Below, in pieces: positions 45,647 to 55,888 of a DNA stretch of 64,000 bases. How positions within the stretch are numbered: the first letter of the stretch is position 1; each line of letters opens with the position of its first letter. A program made the position numbers and the translations under genes. The stretch comes from Pedobacter lusitanus. GTDB taxonomy: Bacteria > Bacteroidota > Bacteroidia > Sphingobacteriales > Sphingobacteriaceae. The stretch lies in contig NZ_CP157278.1 of the NCBI RefSeq assembly GCF_040026395.1, positions 1,984,001 to 2,048,000 on the forward strand, given 5' to 3'. The notes beneath the pieces were generated by a model. The model was not told the origin of the DNA. It was given only the letters and a program-made list of their open reading frames with translations, and made no database searches.

Positions 45647-46618
45647 TTAGAGAGAGGCTGCTTCAAAATTGAGAACCTCTTTTAAAAACCAACTTTTCCC
45701 CCAATTCTCTTTCTCTTCTTCACTCCATAATTCCGGAAAAAAAATCACTTTCCTAAATTTAGGCGGCAAATATTTTCTCCAATTAGTGCCACCTGTAGAT
45801 GGGATATCTTCCGAGTTTTGTAAAAGATGTTTAACCGCTGTCTTATAGTGAACAAGTGGCCACATTATATTAGCTAAAGAATCGAATTTTTTTAATTCTG
45901 CTATTATCTCTTCATTGCAAATATCTGCTAAAGTAGTTTTATATAAATAAGCCAGATTTTTGTTTTCGTATTCGGCAGCTTTCCTCAAGATGAGGCCATC
46001 ATATTTCTTTTCAAAATGGATCAGCGTTAATGTCTTTTTCTGAGTGAGTGTATCTATTGCTCCTTTTTTCCAATAAAGCTTTTCGTAGCTGTCCTCTATC
46101 TTATCGGCTGCACTTCGACTATCTTCATCCACCAGATTACTGAATTCTGTAGCAATGATTTCTATTAGCCTGAATTGAACAGATTGAAATCCACTTGCCG
46201 GAGACAGCGCTAACCGGAATTTCAGGAACTGACTCTGTTCCATTCCCTTCAGGATAATTTCAAAAGAACTGACCAATTGTTCGTAGTAGCCATTAATTCG
46301 CTGGACCTTACTTAAAACAAAATCTTCTTTTGATAACCCGTTCTCAGTTAACTGCTCCAATTCCAGAATTATCAACTTAAAATAAAGCTCAGTAACCTGA
46401 TGATAAACAATAAAAATCTGTTCATCCGGAATATCTGTCTTAGGATTTTGAATACTCAGTAATGTATCAAGATGAATATAATCCCAATACTTTAAATAAT
46501 CAGAATATAAAAAACCTTCTAATTGCGAAGGAAGATCCTGGCCGGCATTTTCAAACTTGTGATGAAGCTTTTTGATGATGTTAAATACCTTTGGGTCATT
46601 GGTATAATCTATTTCCAT
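45647..46618 (-). CDS. Tryptophan 2,3-dioxygenase
   Basis: This 323-aa heme enzyme opens the indole ring of Trp to N-formylkynurenine. Family motifs are present: FLYSDYLKYWDYIHLDTLLSIQ (start of the substrate site), EQIFIVYHQVTELYFKLIILE, SGFQSVQFRLIE, and a C-terminal heme-His region LVHYKTAVKHLL followed by STGGTNWRKYLPP. The length is normal. No other kynurenine-pathway gene is nearby. Its place beside a TEII and NRPS genes suggests it makes a kynurenine-type building block. It could instead be plain Trp catabolism. Confidence 0.93.
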   Translation of the reverse strand: MEIDYTNDPKVFNIIKKLHHKFENAGQDLPSQLEGFLYSDYLKYWDYIHLDTLLSIQNPKTDIPDEQIFIVYHQVTELYFKLIILELEQLTENGLSKEDFVLSKVQRINGYYEQLVSSFEIILKGMEQSQFLKFRLALSPASGFQSVQFRLIEIIATEFSNLVDEDSRSAADKIEDSYEKLYWKKGAIDTLTQKKTLTLIHFEKKYDGLILRKAAEYENKNLAYLYKTTLADICNEEIIAELKKFDSLANIMWPLVHYKTAVKHLLQNSEDIPSTGGTNWRKYLPPKFRKVIFFPELWSEEEKENWGKSWFLKEVLNFEAASL

Positions 46619-46660
46619 ACTAAATTTTGATTAAACTATATTTTGATCTATTAAATAATA

Positions 46661-46691
46661 TCAGAAACCCATTAATTAAATGGGTTTCTGA
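46661..46691 (-). terminator. Terminator after the M28 peptidase
   Basis: 12-bp perfect stem (46661-46672 with 46680-46691) and 7-nt loop, followed on the minus strand by a U-rich run (TATTATTTAA). Confidence 0.8.
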
Positions 46692-46718
46692 AAAAGATTA
46701 AATGGAGGCCGTACAACA

Positions 46719-48029
46719 CTATAGTTTGATGTGTGTTGTACTGGTAGAAGAATGATTTATCTCGGCAAGCTCTGCCAAAGTAGCAATCGTAGTTTTAACA
46801 ATATTGCTTATGAAAGTAAAATTAAGTTTTTCTATAGTATCCTTAGGTGTATCAAGAAACACGTTTCTTGTTTCCCCTCCATCTCCAATATGTAAAGCCT
46901 TAATATCTTTTCTCCAAAACACAAAATGATCACTGGCCATCAAATCCGGAGTCATTTCTCCATTATAAGCAGTAACTAATGGAACTACTTTTAAATCTGT
47001 GACATATTTAGATGCACTTGAAGTAAAAGCATCCTGTAATAACTTTGAATTTTTATTACCTGTATTTACGACAAAATCACCTTTGTAATCATTTTTCGCT
47101 ATTGCAGCAACTTCGGCTGGAAAAATTATATCATATCCTTTTGGAATAAGTTGAGATTTAGGCTTGGTTGAATAGAAGCCAATCATATCATAATTAATTA
47201 CCCCGTCTACCTTTTCATCAGCTCCCAAACCTCCGTTAAAAACGTAATTTTTACTTCCTATAAGCCCCATTTCTTCAAGATCAAAGCCAATAAAACGAAT
47301 GGTGTTTTTATAATTGTATTGCGATAAAATCCTAGCAGCTTCCAGAATCCCTGCTACTCCGGATCCATTATCATCTGCTCCGGGACTTTTCTTAGTTGTA
47401 TCAAAATGTCCGCATAAAATATAGACTTTCGGCTGCAGCTGGCTTCCCGTTCTTTCTCCTATAATATTCTGGCCCTTATCATCATTATAGGTAAAATCAT
47501 GTCTGTTTGCTTTTAAATTGTATGAACTAAAATTATTATGCAGCAAATCTTTTACTTCTTCTTTATGCCTGGCCCCGGCTTTATCTTTGTAATAACGGTT
47601 TCCATAAATAGTATTCATATACGATTTTAATCTCATGGTATCAACCTGGGCAACCAGATCTTCAATTTTCACTTTATAAAGATCATCAGCAATAAGACTA
47701 ACTGTAAAAGTTTCTATATTTTTTATTGAATCCGGATAGATAAAAGAAATACTCTTTTTGGTTCCTTTCATAACAGGGAATCCTACATCCCCCTTGAGGT
47801 CACGAAGTATGGAAGATACATGATGACCAGCGTGATTAGTAACTTCTAATGCAATTTTCAGCTTGTCATTTTCAGCATCATCAACATCGTAGTTTATAGT
47901 CAGACTATGATTTTGAGCATTATTAGTAAAACTCACATTACTAATCACAGGAACCTGATTTTGTGCGGAGGCATTAAAAAATACTGAATGCAGAATTAAA
48001 GAAATTGGGATGGCAATTTTAGCTAACAT
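46719..48029 (-). CDS. Secreted M28-family zinc aminopeptidase
   Basis: This 436-aa protein has a signal peptide (MLAKIAIPISLILHSVFFNASAQ). An Ig-like N-terminal stretch (about 27-135) precedes an M28 metallopeptidase domain. Metal-site motifs are VYILCGHFDTT (His, Asp), GADDNGSGVAGILEAARIL (bridging Asp) and IRFIGFDLEEMGLIGSKNYV (Glu-Glu). A later Asp/His part is in DGVINYDMIGFYST and LMASDHFVFW. It should act in the periplasm or outside as an aminopeptidase. It might process or degrade the exported peptide, but nothing shows this directly. A terminator follows. Confidence 0.92.
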   Translation of the reverse strand: MLAKIAIPISLILHSVFFNASAQNQVPVISNVSFTNNAQNHSLTINYDVDDAENDKLKIALEVTNHAGHHVSSILRDLKGDVGFPVMKGTKKSISFIYPDSIKNIETFTVSLIADDLYKVKIEDLVAQVDTMRLKSYMNTIYGNRYYKDKAGARHKEEVKDLLHNNFSSYNLKANRHDFTYNDDKGQNIIGERTGSQLQPKVYILCGHFDTTKKSPGADDNGSGVAGILEAARILSQYNYKNTIRFIGFDLEEMGLIGSKNYVFNGGLGADEKVDGVINYDMIGFYSTKPKSQLIPKGYDIIFPAEVAAIAKNDYKGDFVVNTGNKNSKLLQDAFTSSASKYVTDLKVVPLVTAYNGEMTPDLMASDHFVFWRKDIKALHIGDGGETRNVFLDTPKDTIEKLNFTFISNIVKTTIATLAELAEINHSSTSTTHIKL

Positions 48030-48113
48030 AAGATTTTAGTTTAATAAAAAATTAATTAAATGGTTGAGATTTATTGTTATAAAATAATGGAGAATTATAC
48101 CCGAAAAACTTCG

Positions 48114-48135
48114 CGAATTATGATTGCATAATTCG
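48114..48135 (-). terminator. Palindromic hairpin between kinase and M28 peptidase genes
   Basis: Perfect 9-bp arms (48114-48122 with 48127-48135) around 4 nt, then GCGAAGTTTTT on the minus strand. It could be the terminator of the regulator operon or an operator for the peptidase gene. Confidence 0.5.
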
Positions 48136-48175
48136 ATTTTGAAAGGCACTAATAATAAAAAGAATTGATTAGGTA

Positions 48176-49522
48176 TTAGTTATGAGTATGAGCTAACATC
48201 TCTTTGTTCTTTGTAAACTCTATTAAAAATTCAGTATAGTTGTCAGAGTTTTTTTTCAGAGAAAATACAAATCCGTGGTTTATTAAAATATCTCTGATCA
48301 GCATGAGACCGATTCCCTGTCCATCTTTCTTTGTACTGAAAAAGGGAGTAAACAGGTTAAATTTATTCTCCTCCGAGATTCCTTTTCCACTGTCCTGGAC
48401 GGACAGCTGAAGAGGAGAATTCTGAGTAGTAATTATTATAGTTCCTTTGTCTTCAATTGCTTCAATAGAATTCTTAATTACATTTATGAGAACAAGTTCT
48501 ATTTGCTGCACGTCAAATTGTATATAAAGAGGATCTTTTGTTAACCTTAATTCTAATTCAATACCCCTGTTTTTACATTCAAAGCTTAAAAGGATTCCAA
48601 TTGAACGAACTAACTCATTTAAATCTTCAATTACTTTAACCGGCCCGGGTAAACTCGCTACACTGGCAAAGTTGGACATAAAATTGCTCAAAAGCTTATT
48701 TCTGTCTATTGAGACCTGGAGGGCTTCTTCGTAATCTTTCTGATCATCCTTATCCAGTTGTTCCTTATAGCTTATAAATGAATTAAGTATTGAATTTACC
48801 GCTCCCACTGAGTTATTAATCTCGTGAGCCATCATCCGTATTACTTTTTCATAGGCTTTCTTTTCTGCCTTAATAATTTCATCTGTCAGTTCATCAATTA
48901 ATATGAATTTCCGATGAAATCCTCTGTCTATAAAGTATGATAGGGTAAGTTTATATATTTTGAGTCCTCCAACATGAACAATTCTGGATTCATCTTCATT
49001 CAGTTCAAATATTTCTGTGGCAAGCTTGCCAGGTATCTCTGAGAAGGTTTTCCCCAGGAGTACTTCACTATTAAAACCCAGGATCTTTTCGGCAGATAAA
49101 TTAAGGGATTCTACTTTGTCATCAAAGTTAACTACAATTATTCCTGAAGGTGAAGCCTGAATTAATTTATGCAAAACGTAATGCTGCTCCTGCTGTGCAA
49201 TCCGCTCCTCTTTCAATTTATCAATCATCTTATTGTATACATCAATGAGCTGATCGAATTCAGGCTGTCCTACTTTTATAAACTTTGACGTGAATTCTTC
49301 TTCTTTTATTGATTCAATTCCTGAAGCAATGAGATTTAACGGACTCACCAGTCCCTTATAAATCTGAAAAGAAAGTATGATCGATATTACTATAAAAACT
49401 TCAGAAATCATGAAAAAATAAAGGTCATGCGAAAGAAGTTTGATAACCAGAAAAATAAGTATACAATGAATAACTGTGACAAATAATATAAACTTACTCC
49501 TTATTCTCATACTGAATTCCAT
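48176..49522 (-). CDS. Membrane histidine kinase, NtrB-like
   Basis: This 448-aa protein has two membrane helices near the N-terminus (about 10-55) and a HAMP-like linker. A PAS domain (about 110-215) and a HisKA region follow, with the phosphorylatable His in VIRMMAHEINNSVGAV. The HATPase domain has ELVLINVIKNSIEAI, VQDSGKGIS and GQGIGLMLIRDIL. There is hardly any periplasmic loop, so it probably senses an intracellular or membrane signal. It overlaps the preceding sigma-54 activator gene by 29 bp (or less with ATG 49510) and is its evident partner. Confidence 0.92.
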   Translation of the reverse strand: MEFSMRIRSKFILFVTVIHCILIFLVIKLLSHDLYFFMISEVFIVISIILSFQIYKGLVSPLNLIASGIESIKEEEFTSKFIKVGQPEFDQLIDVYNKMIDKLKEERIAQQEQHYVLHKLIQASPSGIIVVNFDDKVESLNLSAEKILGFNSEVLLGKTFSEIPGKLATEIFELNEDESRIVHVGGLKIYKLTLSYFIDRGFHRKFILIDELTDEIIKAEKKAYEKVIRMMAHEINNSVGAVNSILNSFISYKEQLDKDDQKDYEEALQVSIDRNKLLSNFMSNFASVASLPGPVKVIEDLNELVRSIGILLSFECKNRGIELELRLTKDPLYIQFDVQQIELVLINVIKNSIEAIEDKGTIIITTQNSPLQLSVQDSGKGISEENKFNLFTPFFSTKKDGQGIGLMLIRDILINHGFVFSLKKNSDNYTEFLIEFTKNKEMLAHTHN

Positions 49523-50867
49523 ATTTATCCAATCTTCTGTACAATGCCCCCCTGCTTAAGCCCAATGACTTTGCCACCTTACTTATATTATGATTAAAGT
49601 GTGCCATTGTCCTTTTAATCAATTCTAATTCCATTTGATCTATAGTCATATCCCCTAAAGGAAAGCTCCCTTTAGATTTCTTGGGATGAGATTGAATCTG
49701 GTTTAAAAAATCTTCAATTTCCAGCAAATCTTTCCCGGAAATCAGAACCGTTCTTTCTACCAGATTCTTTAGTTCACGAATATTCCCTGGTAAAGGCAGC
49801 TCCATTAACCATTTTAATGCTTTATTACTTACTTCAAGCTTGTCTTTCTGGTAAATTTCCTTCAGGTTCTGGATGAAATATTTTACCAGTAAAGGTATAT
49901 CTCTGGGTCTTTCTCTAAGTGACGGAAGTTTTATGGTAATCAGATTAATCCTATAAAAAAGGTCTTCCCTGAATTTGTTCTGTTCCACCATCTCTTCGAG
50001 ATTTCGGTTAGTAGCACAAATAACTCTAATATCAGCTGTCCTGGCCTTGCTATCTCCAAGTACTTCGTAAGTCCTGTCCTGTAATATTCTAAGTAATTTA
50101 ACCTGGCTACTTAACTCCAGGTCCCCAACTTCATCAAGAAAGATAGATCCTTTATTAGCCAAAGTAAATCTGCCTACTCTTTCTTCTTTCGCATCTGTAA
50201 AAGCACCTCTTTTATGCCCAAACATTTCACTTTCGAAAAGTGAGGACGAAATCCCTCCAAGATTGACCTTTACAAAAGCATGGTTATGCCGGGAGCTATT
50301 CATATGAATAGCCTCTGCTATCAGTTCTTTTCCTGTACCACTTTCCCCTTGTATAAGTATTGGGGCTTCCGTTGAACTTGCTCTTCCTATTATTTCAAGG
50401 ATTGATAACAGTGCAGGATCTTCTCCGATTATTTTCCGGAAATCATATAACTCGTCTAAACGCTTTCTACTGATAGATGTTTCCTTAGCCTTAGTGGGAT
50501 GAAAAAGACTTAGAAGCATTCTTACTGAACTCAGCATATGGCTATTATCCCAGGGCTTACTGATAAAATCTGAAGCCCCTAATTTCATTCCTTCTACCGC
50601 CAAAGCAATAGTACTCCAACCTGTAATGAGAATGACCGGGATATCAACGCTGATTTTTTTTATCTTCTTTAATAACTCAATTCCTTCTTTGCCGGATGTT
50701 TCCAAAGAAAAATTCATATCCATCAATATCAATTCCGGAATTTCTTCATGGATTACCAATAGCGCTGTTTCCTGTGAATCAGCTGTATTAACCTGATGCC
50801 CTTCTTTTTTTAATAAGAATTTTAATGAGGTCCTAACCGCTATATCATCGTCAATTACGAGAATCAT
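49494..50867 (-). CDS. Sigma-54-dependent response regulator (NtrC family)
   Basis: This 457-aa protein has a receiver (1-125, phospho-Asp50 in LILMDMNFS), a AAA+ domain (about 145-380) and a Fis-type HTH at the C-terminus (ISKVAKSLGLSRGALYRRLDKYGI). AAA+ motifs are GESGTGKELIAEAIH (Walker A), the sigma-54 contact loop GAFTDA and GSIFLDEVGDLE (Walker B). The set is intact, so it should activate sigma-54 promoters. One such promoter (58626-58641) with a palindrome upstream precedes the efflux operon that this gene ends, which points to self-inclusive control. Confidence 0.95.
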   Translation of the reverse strand: MILVIDDDIAVRTSLKFLLKKEGHQVNTADSQETALLVIHEEIPELILMDMNFSLETSGKEGIELLKKIKKISVDIPVILITGWSTIALAVEGMKLGASDFISKPWDNSHMLSSVRMLLSLFHPTKAKETSISRKRLDELYDFRKIIGEDPALLSILEIIGRASSTEAPILIQGESGTGKELIAEAIHMNSSRHNHAFVKVNLGGISSSLFESEMFGHKRGAFTDAKEERVGRFTLANKGSIFLDEVGDLELSSQVKLLRILQDRTYEVLGDSKARTADIRVICATNRNLEEMVEQNKFREDLFYRINLITIKLPSLRERPRDIPLLVKYFIQNLKEIYQKDKLEVSNKALKWLMELPLPGNIRELKNLVERTVLISGKDLLEIEDFLNQIQSHPKKSKGSFPLGDMTIDQMELELIKRTMAHFNHNISKVAKSLGLSRGALYRRLDKYGIQYENKE

Positions 50868-50956
50868 GTTTTATTGATTTACTAAATTATAACCCGTAGC
50901 CACTGATATTTCTCTAATCATATATATATTTTCCTGATTGAAATTAACCAATTCGT

Positions 50957-51727
50957 CTACAGATCTTTCTTTTTTAATACTAAAGAAGCTATTAAGATAA
51001 AGATTATTCCATAACAACCAGGTACAATAAGACTTTGAGCTGAAATAAATTTCTGAGCATTCGAAACTCCATACTTTAAAAAAGGAAGTTCTATGATATT
51101 ACGAATAGAAGAAACAGGCAAATAGTTACCAATGTAACCAGGTAAATTAAAGCCCAGCAAAGGTTCGATCACAGCAGAATATAATAAAAGAACCCCGATT
51201 GCTATACCTGGCTTTTTAAAAAGCAAACCCAGCAAAAAAGCAAAACAAAGATATATAAAGGATTGAAACATAAATGCAAAGATAAATTCGCTGTTATGCA
51301 TTGAAACAGCGAAAGAGGTATCTTCAGAATTTGAAAGACCTATACCGTAGGTTATCAGGAAAACATACATAGCTGCACCGATGCTTAAAAGGAATATTGG
51401 CCAGAGTTTGGCTATCAAAAAATCACGTCTGCTCCATCCATCAATTATATTCTGACGAATTGTTCGGAATTCATACTCGTTTGTTATAGAAATAATTACA
51501 AATATGGCTAATATGATATTGAAGAAACCTGCAATATAAGTTGCCGTATGCCAGACATCAGGAAATTTGAGAATTGGCATGTTATCAAGGTTAACTCCAT
51601 CTTTCACAAAAACATTTCGGAGGTTTAAGGCCAATATGCCTAATGTTACAGCATATAGGGTTATAAACACCCAAAAAGTCCTGTAATTAGTAATCTTTTT
51701 CAACTCTACTTTCAATAATTGTATCAT
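50957..51727 (-). CDS. ABC-2 type permease
   Basis: This 256-aa membrane protein with six predicted helices belongs to the ABC-2 superfamily. The N-terminal MIQLLKVELKKITNYRTFW and the conserved ITNEYEFRTIRQNIIDGWSRRDFLIAKL (residues about 83-110) are typical. It pairs with the ATPase gene, overlapping it by 4 bp (ATGA), as an exporter or lantibiotic-immunity-like (bacitracin/gliding-type) pump. The substrate is unknown. The 89-bp gap to the regulator gene shows nothing striking. Confidence 0.88.
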   Translation of the reverse strand: MIQLLKVELKKITNYRTFWVFITLYAVTLGILALNLRNVFVKDGVNLDNMPILKFPDVWHTATYIAGFFNIILAIFVIISITNEYEFRTIRQNIIDGWSRRDFLIAKLWPIFLLSIGAAMYVFLITYGIGLSNSEDTSFAVSMHNSEFIFAFMFQSFIYLCFAFLLGLLFKKPGIAIGVLLLYSAVIEPLLGFNLPGYIGNYLPVSSIRNIIELPFLKYGVSNAQKFISAQSLIVPGCYGIIFILIASLVLKKKDL

Positions 51728-52623
51728 TTTGATTCCGATATTAATTCCATGAAACGATTTTCTAGAGTTTCCCTTTTCTGAACAAGATGTGTCAGGGATA
51801 TTTTTCTTTCTGTTAGCAGAAAATTATTTAGCACTCCACAACTGATAGGATGGGTAAAAGAAACAAGAAATTTATCATTATCAGCCTCAATTAACCTGGT
51901 ATATTGATAATTCTCAAGAACATCATAAAGTTTCCCCATATCATCTGCTGCGACTTCAATAACAGAAGATTTTTTATTAATCTCCCCTACTTTGCCTGCA
52001 AGCAACAAGCGTCCGTTCTTTAATATGACCACATCAGTGCAAATCTTTTCTATTTCATCTAGCAAATGACTTGAAATTATAATGGTAGTTCCCATTGAAG
52101 CAATTTTCAATATCAACTCCCTGATCTCTACAATTCCCTGCGGATCAAGACCATTAGTGGGCTCATCAAGGACCAGGACTTCGGGTTTACTGATCAGCGC
52201 AGCCGCTATCGCCAGCCTTTGTTTCATTCCTAAAGAAAAAGTACTGAATTTATCTTTCCTTCTATCGAATAATTCTACAATCCTGAGTACCCGCTCTATA
52301 TTGTCTTTAGAAACCTGCTTAATTCCGACGACCACTTCAAGATTCTTCTCTGCAGATAAGTATGGATAGAAGTTAGGATGCTCAAGAATGGCCCCTATCC
52401 TTCCTCTGTTTCCTTTTAGTGGAGCTTCACCAAACCAGTAATAATTTCCATGGTCTCTGTTCAAAACATTGAGAACAATACCTAAAATCGTAGTCTTTCC
52501 ACTTCCATTTGGGCCCAGCAATCCAAATATACTGCCCTTTTTAACCTCAAATGATACATCAGCTACTGCTTGTATATGTTTATACTTCTTTTGAAGGTTT
52601 TCTATTTTAAGAATTGAATCCAC
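51724..52623 (-). CDS. ABC transporter ATPase (ABC-2 partner)
   Basis: This is a 299-aa ATPase with Walker A GPNGSGKTT, signature FSLGMKQR, Walker B VLVLDEPTNGLDP and the switch His in ISSHLLDEIEKIC. The first 210 residues are the nucleotide-binding domain. The rest (VIEVAADDMGKLYDVLENY on) is the regulatory tail typical of BcrA/CcmA-like ATPases. With the permease it forms a pump of the bacitracin-resistance style. Confidence 0.93.
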   Translation of the reverse strand: MDSILKIENLQKKYKHIQAVADVSFEVKKGSIFGLLGPNGSGKTTILGIVLNVLNRDHGNYYWFGEAPLKGNRGRIGAILEHPNFYPYLSAEKNLEVVVGIKQVSKDNIERVLRIVELFDRRKDKFSTFSLGMKQRLAIAAALISKPEVLVLDEPTNGLDPQGIVEIRELILKIASMGTTIIISSHLLDEIEKICTDVVILKNGRLLLAGKVGEINKKSSVIEVAADDMGKLYDVLENYQYTRLIEADNDKFLVSFTHPISCGVLNNFLLTERKISLTHLVQKRETLENRFMELISESK

Positions 52624-52657
52624 TTTGATTTAATTATGGTTAATAAAGATCCCTGAC

Positions 52658-53836
52658 CTATTCTTCATGCAATGCATTCGCAGGCTGTATCTTAGCTGCC
52701 TGACTGCTGGGGTATAAAGCACAAAATGTGGTAAAGACATATATGATTGGAATGGCTACCGCTATCGCTGTTATATATACGTTTGGAGTGAATCCCAAAA
52801 AATTCAGTAAAGGAAATTGAATCATCAGAACAAAGGCAGGTATAACACCAAATGTTGTCAATACAAAAACTTCTCCTAAGATTTGTTTATAAATTTGCAT
52901 TGATGTGGCACCTATCGCTCTTCTTAATCCCAATTCCGATTTCCTAAGATTAATATTGTTCCAAAGTACGCCGAATAGCCCCATGGCAATATTAATAATC
53001 AAAAAACCATAGACAATAAAGTTTAAAGCAACCGTAGAAAAATTCTCATTTAAATCGGCTTCTTTGTAAGCGCTTAAACTTGAAATATTCACTTTCCATT
53101 CATTGGGGTTTATGACAGAATTCAGCTCTCTGGATAATTTTTCTTCAAGGGCAAAAACATCTCCGCTCTTACTTCGAATCAAAATATCACCGGTCGTTGA
53201 TGTCGTATCTTCAGCATTATATCTTAAAAAGAAGCCTGGCTTAATTTCATCATTCAGATTTTTCCTATAGAAATCTACCAGCCCAACAACTACATATGGC
53301 TCTTTATTTATCTCAATTTTCTGATCAATAGCACTCCCATTTGCAAAGAACTTTTCCTGAAACGCTTTATTAACTACTATTGACTTAGCTCTTAATCCAT
53401 TATCCTGGGTTTTAAACCATCTTCCTTCCAGTATATTTAAGCCCATTACATCCTTAAATTTATCATCGGCATCCCACTGGAACACTTTTTCTGAAACTGG
53501 CCCTACCGTTAGTTCTACCTCATGCGTAGATCCGTATTTAAAAGGAATTGCATTTTTAGAAAGTGTTACATCCTGAATCTCAGGCATTGATTTTAGCCTT
53601 GCTACAACTTTATTCACCACTCCTTTTAAAGAATCTGCAGATGACTCTTCAGGCGATATTTCAAGTGAAATGATATTATCATAAGAAAACCCTAATGGTT
53701 CTGAATAATTATTATAGCGATACCCTATAAATGCTATCAGTAAAAACAGTATAAAACATGAAAGAAAGATCTCCAGAATAATAAGAAAATTACTTTTTTT
53801 ACGCTTCCACATTAATTTAAACAGATGACTTATCAT
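52658..53836 (-). CDS. MacB-like FtsX permease (second copy)
   Basis: This 392-aa protein has an N-terminal helix (about 13-37), a large periplasmic MacB_PCD domain (about 45-265) and three C-terminal helices with the FtsX motif ELGLRRAIGATSMQIYKQILGE. It overlaps the preceding permease by 4 bp. The two unequal permeases probably pair as a heterodimer with the ATPase at 55114-55848. Confidence 0.9.
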   Translation of the reverse strand: MISHLFKLMWKRKKSNFLIILEIFLSCFILFLLIAFIGYRYNNYSEPLGFSYDNIISLEISPEESSADSLKGVVNKVVARLKSMPEIQDVTLSKNAIPFKYGSTHEVELTVGPVSEKVFQWDADDKFKDVMGLNILEGRWFKTQDNGLRAKSIVVNKAFQEKFFANGSAIDQKIEINKEPYVVVGLVDFYRKNLNDEIKPGFFLRYNAEDTTSTTGDILIRSKSGDVFALEEKLSRELNSVINPNEWKVNISSLSAYKEADLNENFSTVALNFIVYGFLIINIAMGLFGVLWNNINLRKSELGLRRAIGATSMQIYKQILGEVFVLTTFGVIPAFVLMIQFPLLNFLGFTPNVYITAIAVAIPIIYVFTTFCALYPSSQAAKIQPANALHEE

Positions 53837-55080
53837 AATTTGTTTCCTTTTAGAGCTTGAATAATATTTATTCTGGACATTTTATAAGCGGGATATACCC
53901 CAGAGATAAGCGCAAAAAATATGCATAATCCTATACTATAAAAGAATATCCTTAAATTTATCGTAACCGCTCCAATGGTTTCATGCCCAGGATAAGAATT
54001 GATCAGATAGCCTGAAATCATTGGTAAAACAATAATGGAAAGAATAAAACCTATAATTCCTCCAACAAAAGTTACGAGCATATTTTCTACAAGAAATTGT
54101 ATCACGAGTGTATAAGATGAAGCTCCGAAAGCTCTTCTTACACCAATTTCTGATGCACGTTCTTTAATACGGCTGATATTGATATTAACCAGATTAAAGG
54201 TTGGCAGCAGCATAAATAAAAACATAAGGATCAATATAAAGAAGACTGTCTTTATAGTACTTGGTTCATACTTATTCCAGATCCTTCCAAAAATCTCAAT
54301 TACGCTTTCAGGGCTGGATGAGAGCCTGTCATATCTATCAGGCTCAGGAAACTGAACATGAGAAATACTTTTTTGAAATTCATCCTTTATTTTACCAAAA
54401 TCATCACTCGAGGAAGCTAACAGGATTGCATTATAATTGCCATCCAAACTGGTTTTAGAAATATTATTCTTATCTGATGTCAGGGGTACCCAAATATCAG
54501 CAAAAGCTCTTTCACTATCCATAGACACATCCTCTACAACTCCTGATACTTTATACAAAACACCTTTTACTTCAATTTCTTTACCTACGGCATTTTCATT
54601 TCCAAAAAAGTGTTTTTTAGTAGTTTGATTAATAACTACTACCTTATTTTCTTCATCAATATCTTTTTCATTGAAAGCTTTACCTTCCAGAAACTTAAAA
54701 TCAAGAATTTTCCAATACTCACCATCCGTAAATTTCACTTCATGAAATATCTTCTTGTTTTTACTAAACGACTTAATAGTATTATTGGAATAAAATGATA
54801 CTTTTTGTGGTGATTCCAACTTTTTCACGTAAGTTTTGAGAAAGTAATAGCTCGGTTTTACAATTTCTCTTTTATCATTCTTGAAAACAAATAACCGATC
54901 AACAATCAATACTTTATCGAGATTATTTTCAGGAGCTTTGGGACTAATTGTCAGATCAAGTCTGGCAACCAGTATAGTCACGAACAAAAGCGTTATGCTT
55001 ATACCAAACAAACTGACGAAAGTGAAAAACTTCCTCCTTAAAAGCACTTTTATCGCAATTTTTATATAATTTTTCAGCAT
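53833..55080 (-). CDS. MacB-like FtsX permease (first copy)
   Basis: This 415-aa four-helix permease has the periplasmic MacB_PCD domain (TDGEYWKILDFKFLEGKAFNEKD; NAVGKEIEVKGVLYKVSGVVED) and the FtsX signature RASEIGVRRAFGASSYTLVIQFLVENM. It lies 33 bp after the ATPase gene. It belongs with HlyD and TolC homologues to a MacAB-TolC style tripartite exporter. Confidence 0.9.
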   Translation of the reverse strand: MLKNYIKIAIKVLLRRKFFTFVSLFGISITLLFVTILVARLDLTISPKAPENNLDKVLIVDRLFVFKNDKREIVKPSYYFLKTYVKKLESPQKVSFYSNNTIKSFSKNKKIFHEVKFTDGEYWKILDFKFLEGKAFNEKDIDEENKVVVINQTTKKHFFGNENAVGKEIEVKGVLYKVSGVVEDVSMDSERAFADIWVPLTSDKNNISKTSLDGNYNAILLASSSDDFGKIKDEFQKSISHVQFPEPDRYDRLSSSPESVIEIFGRIWNKYEPSTIKTVFFILILMFLFMLLPTFNLVNINISRIKERASEIGVRRAFGASSYTLVIQFLVENMLVTFVGGIIGFILSIIVLPMISGYLINSYPGHETIGAVTINLRIFFYSIGLCIFFALISGVYPAYKMSRINIIQALKGNKL

Positions 55081-55113
55081 ATTATTAACCCGTTAATTTG
55101 AATTTTAATTTTC

Positions 55114-55848
55114 TTAATCTACCTGACTACCATCAAAAAAACGAATCAAACGAGAGGTTTTCTGAGTTACATTCTCATCGTGCGTAACCATTACAATGGT
55201 TGTACCTTCTTTGTTAAGATTCAATAGTATATTCATCACTTCTTCACTCATTACACTATCCAGATTTCCTGTAGGTTCATCGGCAAGAATCAAATCCGGG
55301 TTACCTACAATTGCTCTGGAGATAGCGACCCTTTGTCTTTGTCCTCCTGAGAGCTGGTTAGGATAATGTTTTGTTCTGGCACTTAAACCAACTTTATTTA
55401 AAGCTTCCAGAGCCCTGTCTCTTCTTTCAGCACCAGACATTTTTCTATAAAGCAAAGGCAATTCTACATTATCCAATACAGTAAGATCATTAATAAGATG
55501 AAAACTTTGAAAGATGAACCCTATTTTTTCATTCCTCAACCGGGATAAATTCTTATCTCCATAATTATCCACTACTCCACCATCTATTTCGACAATCCCC
55601 TTGGACGGATTATCTAAAAGTCCCATAATATTCAATAGCGTACTTTTACCACAACCCGATGGCCCCATTATAGAAACAAATTCACCTTTTTTAATTTGTA
55701 GATTTACCTTATTCAGTGCTACAGTCTGTATAGTATCTGTCTGGTAAATTTTCTCAATATCTTTAAGATAAATCATATTCGATTTGCTTTCAGACTTTGT
55801 ATATGCTGAAATTGGTGATTCATCATTTTGTGTATAATCCTGTTTCAT
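55114..55848 (-). CDS. MacB/LolD-type ABC ATPase
   Basis: This 244-aa protein has Walker [10 protein letters not shown], signature LSGGQRQR, Walker [13 protein letters not shown] and the MVTHDENV switch. It shows the LolD/MacB sequence style ([57 protein letters not shown]). It is the motor for the two FtsX permeases. Confidence 0.94.
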   Translation of the reverse strand: MKQDYTQNDESPISAYTKSESKSNMIYLKDIEKIYQTDTIQTVALNKVNLQIKKGEFVSIMGPSGCGKSTLLNIMGLLDNPSKGIVEIDGGVVDNYGDKNLSRLRNEKIGFIFQSFHLINDLTVLDNVELPLLYRKMSGAERRDRALEALNKVGLSARTKHYPNQLSGGQRQRVAISRAIVGNPDLILADEPTGNLDSVMSEEVMNILLNLNKEGTTIVMVTHDENVTQKTSRLIRFFDGSQVD

Positions 55849-55888
55849 CTTTATTAATTTAGGTACAACTATATTTTTCTATTCTATA

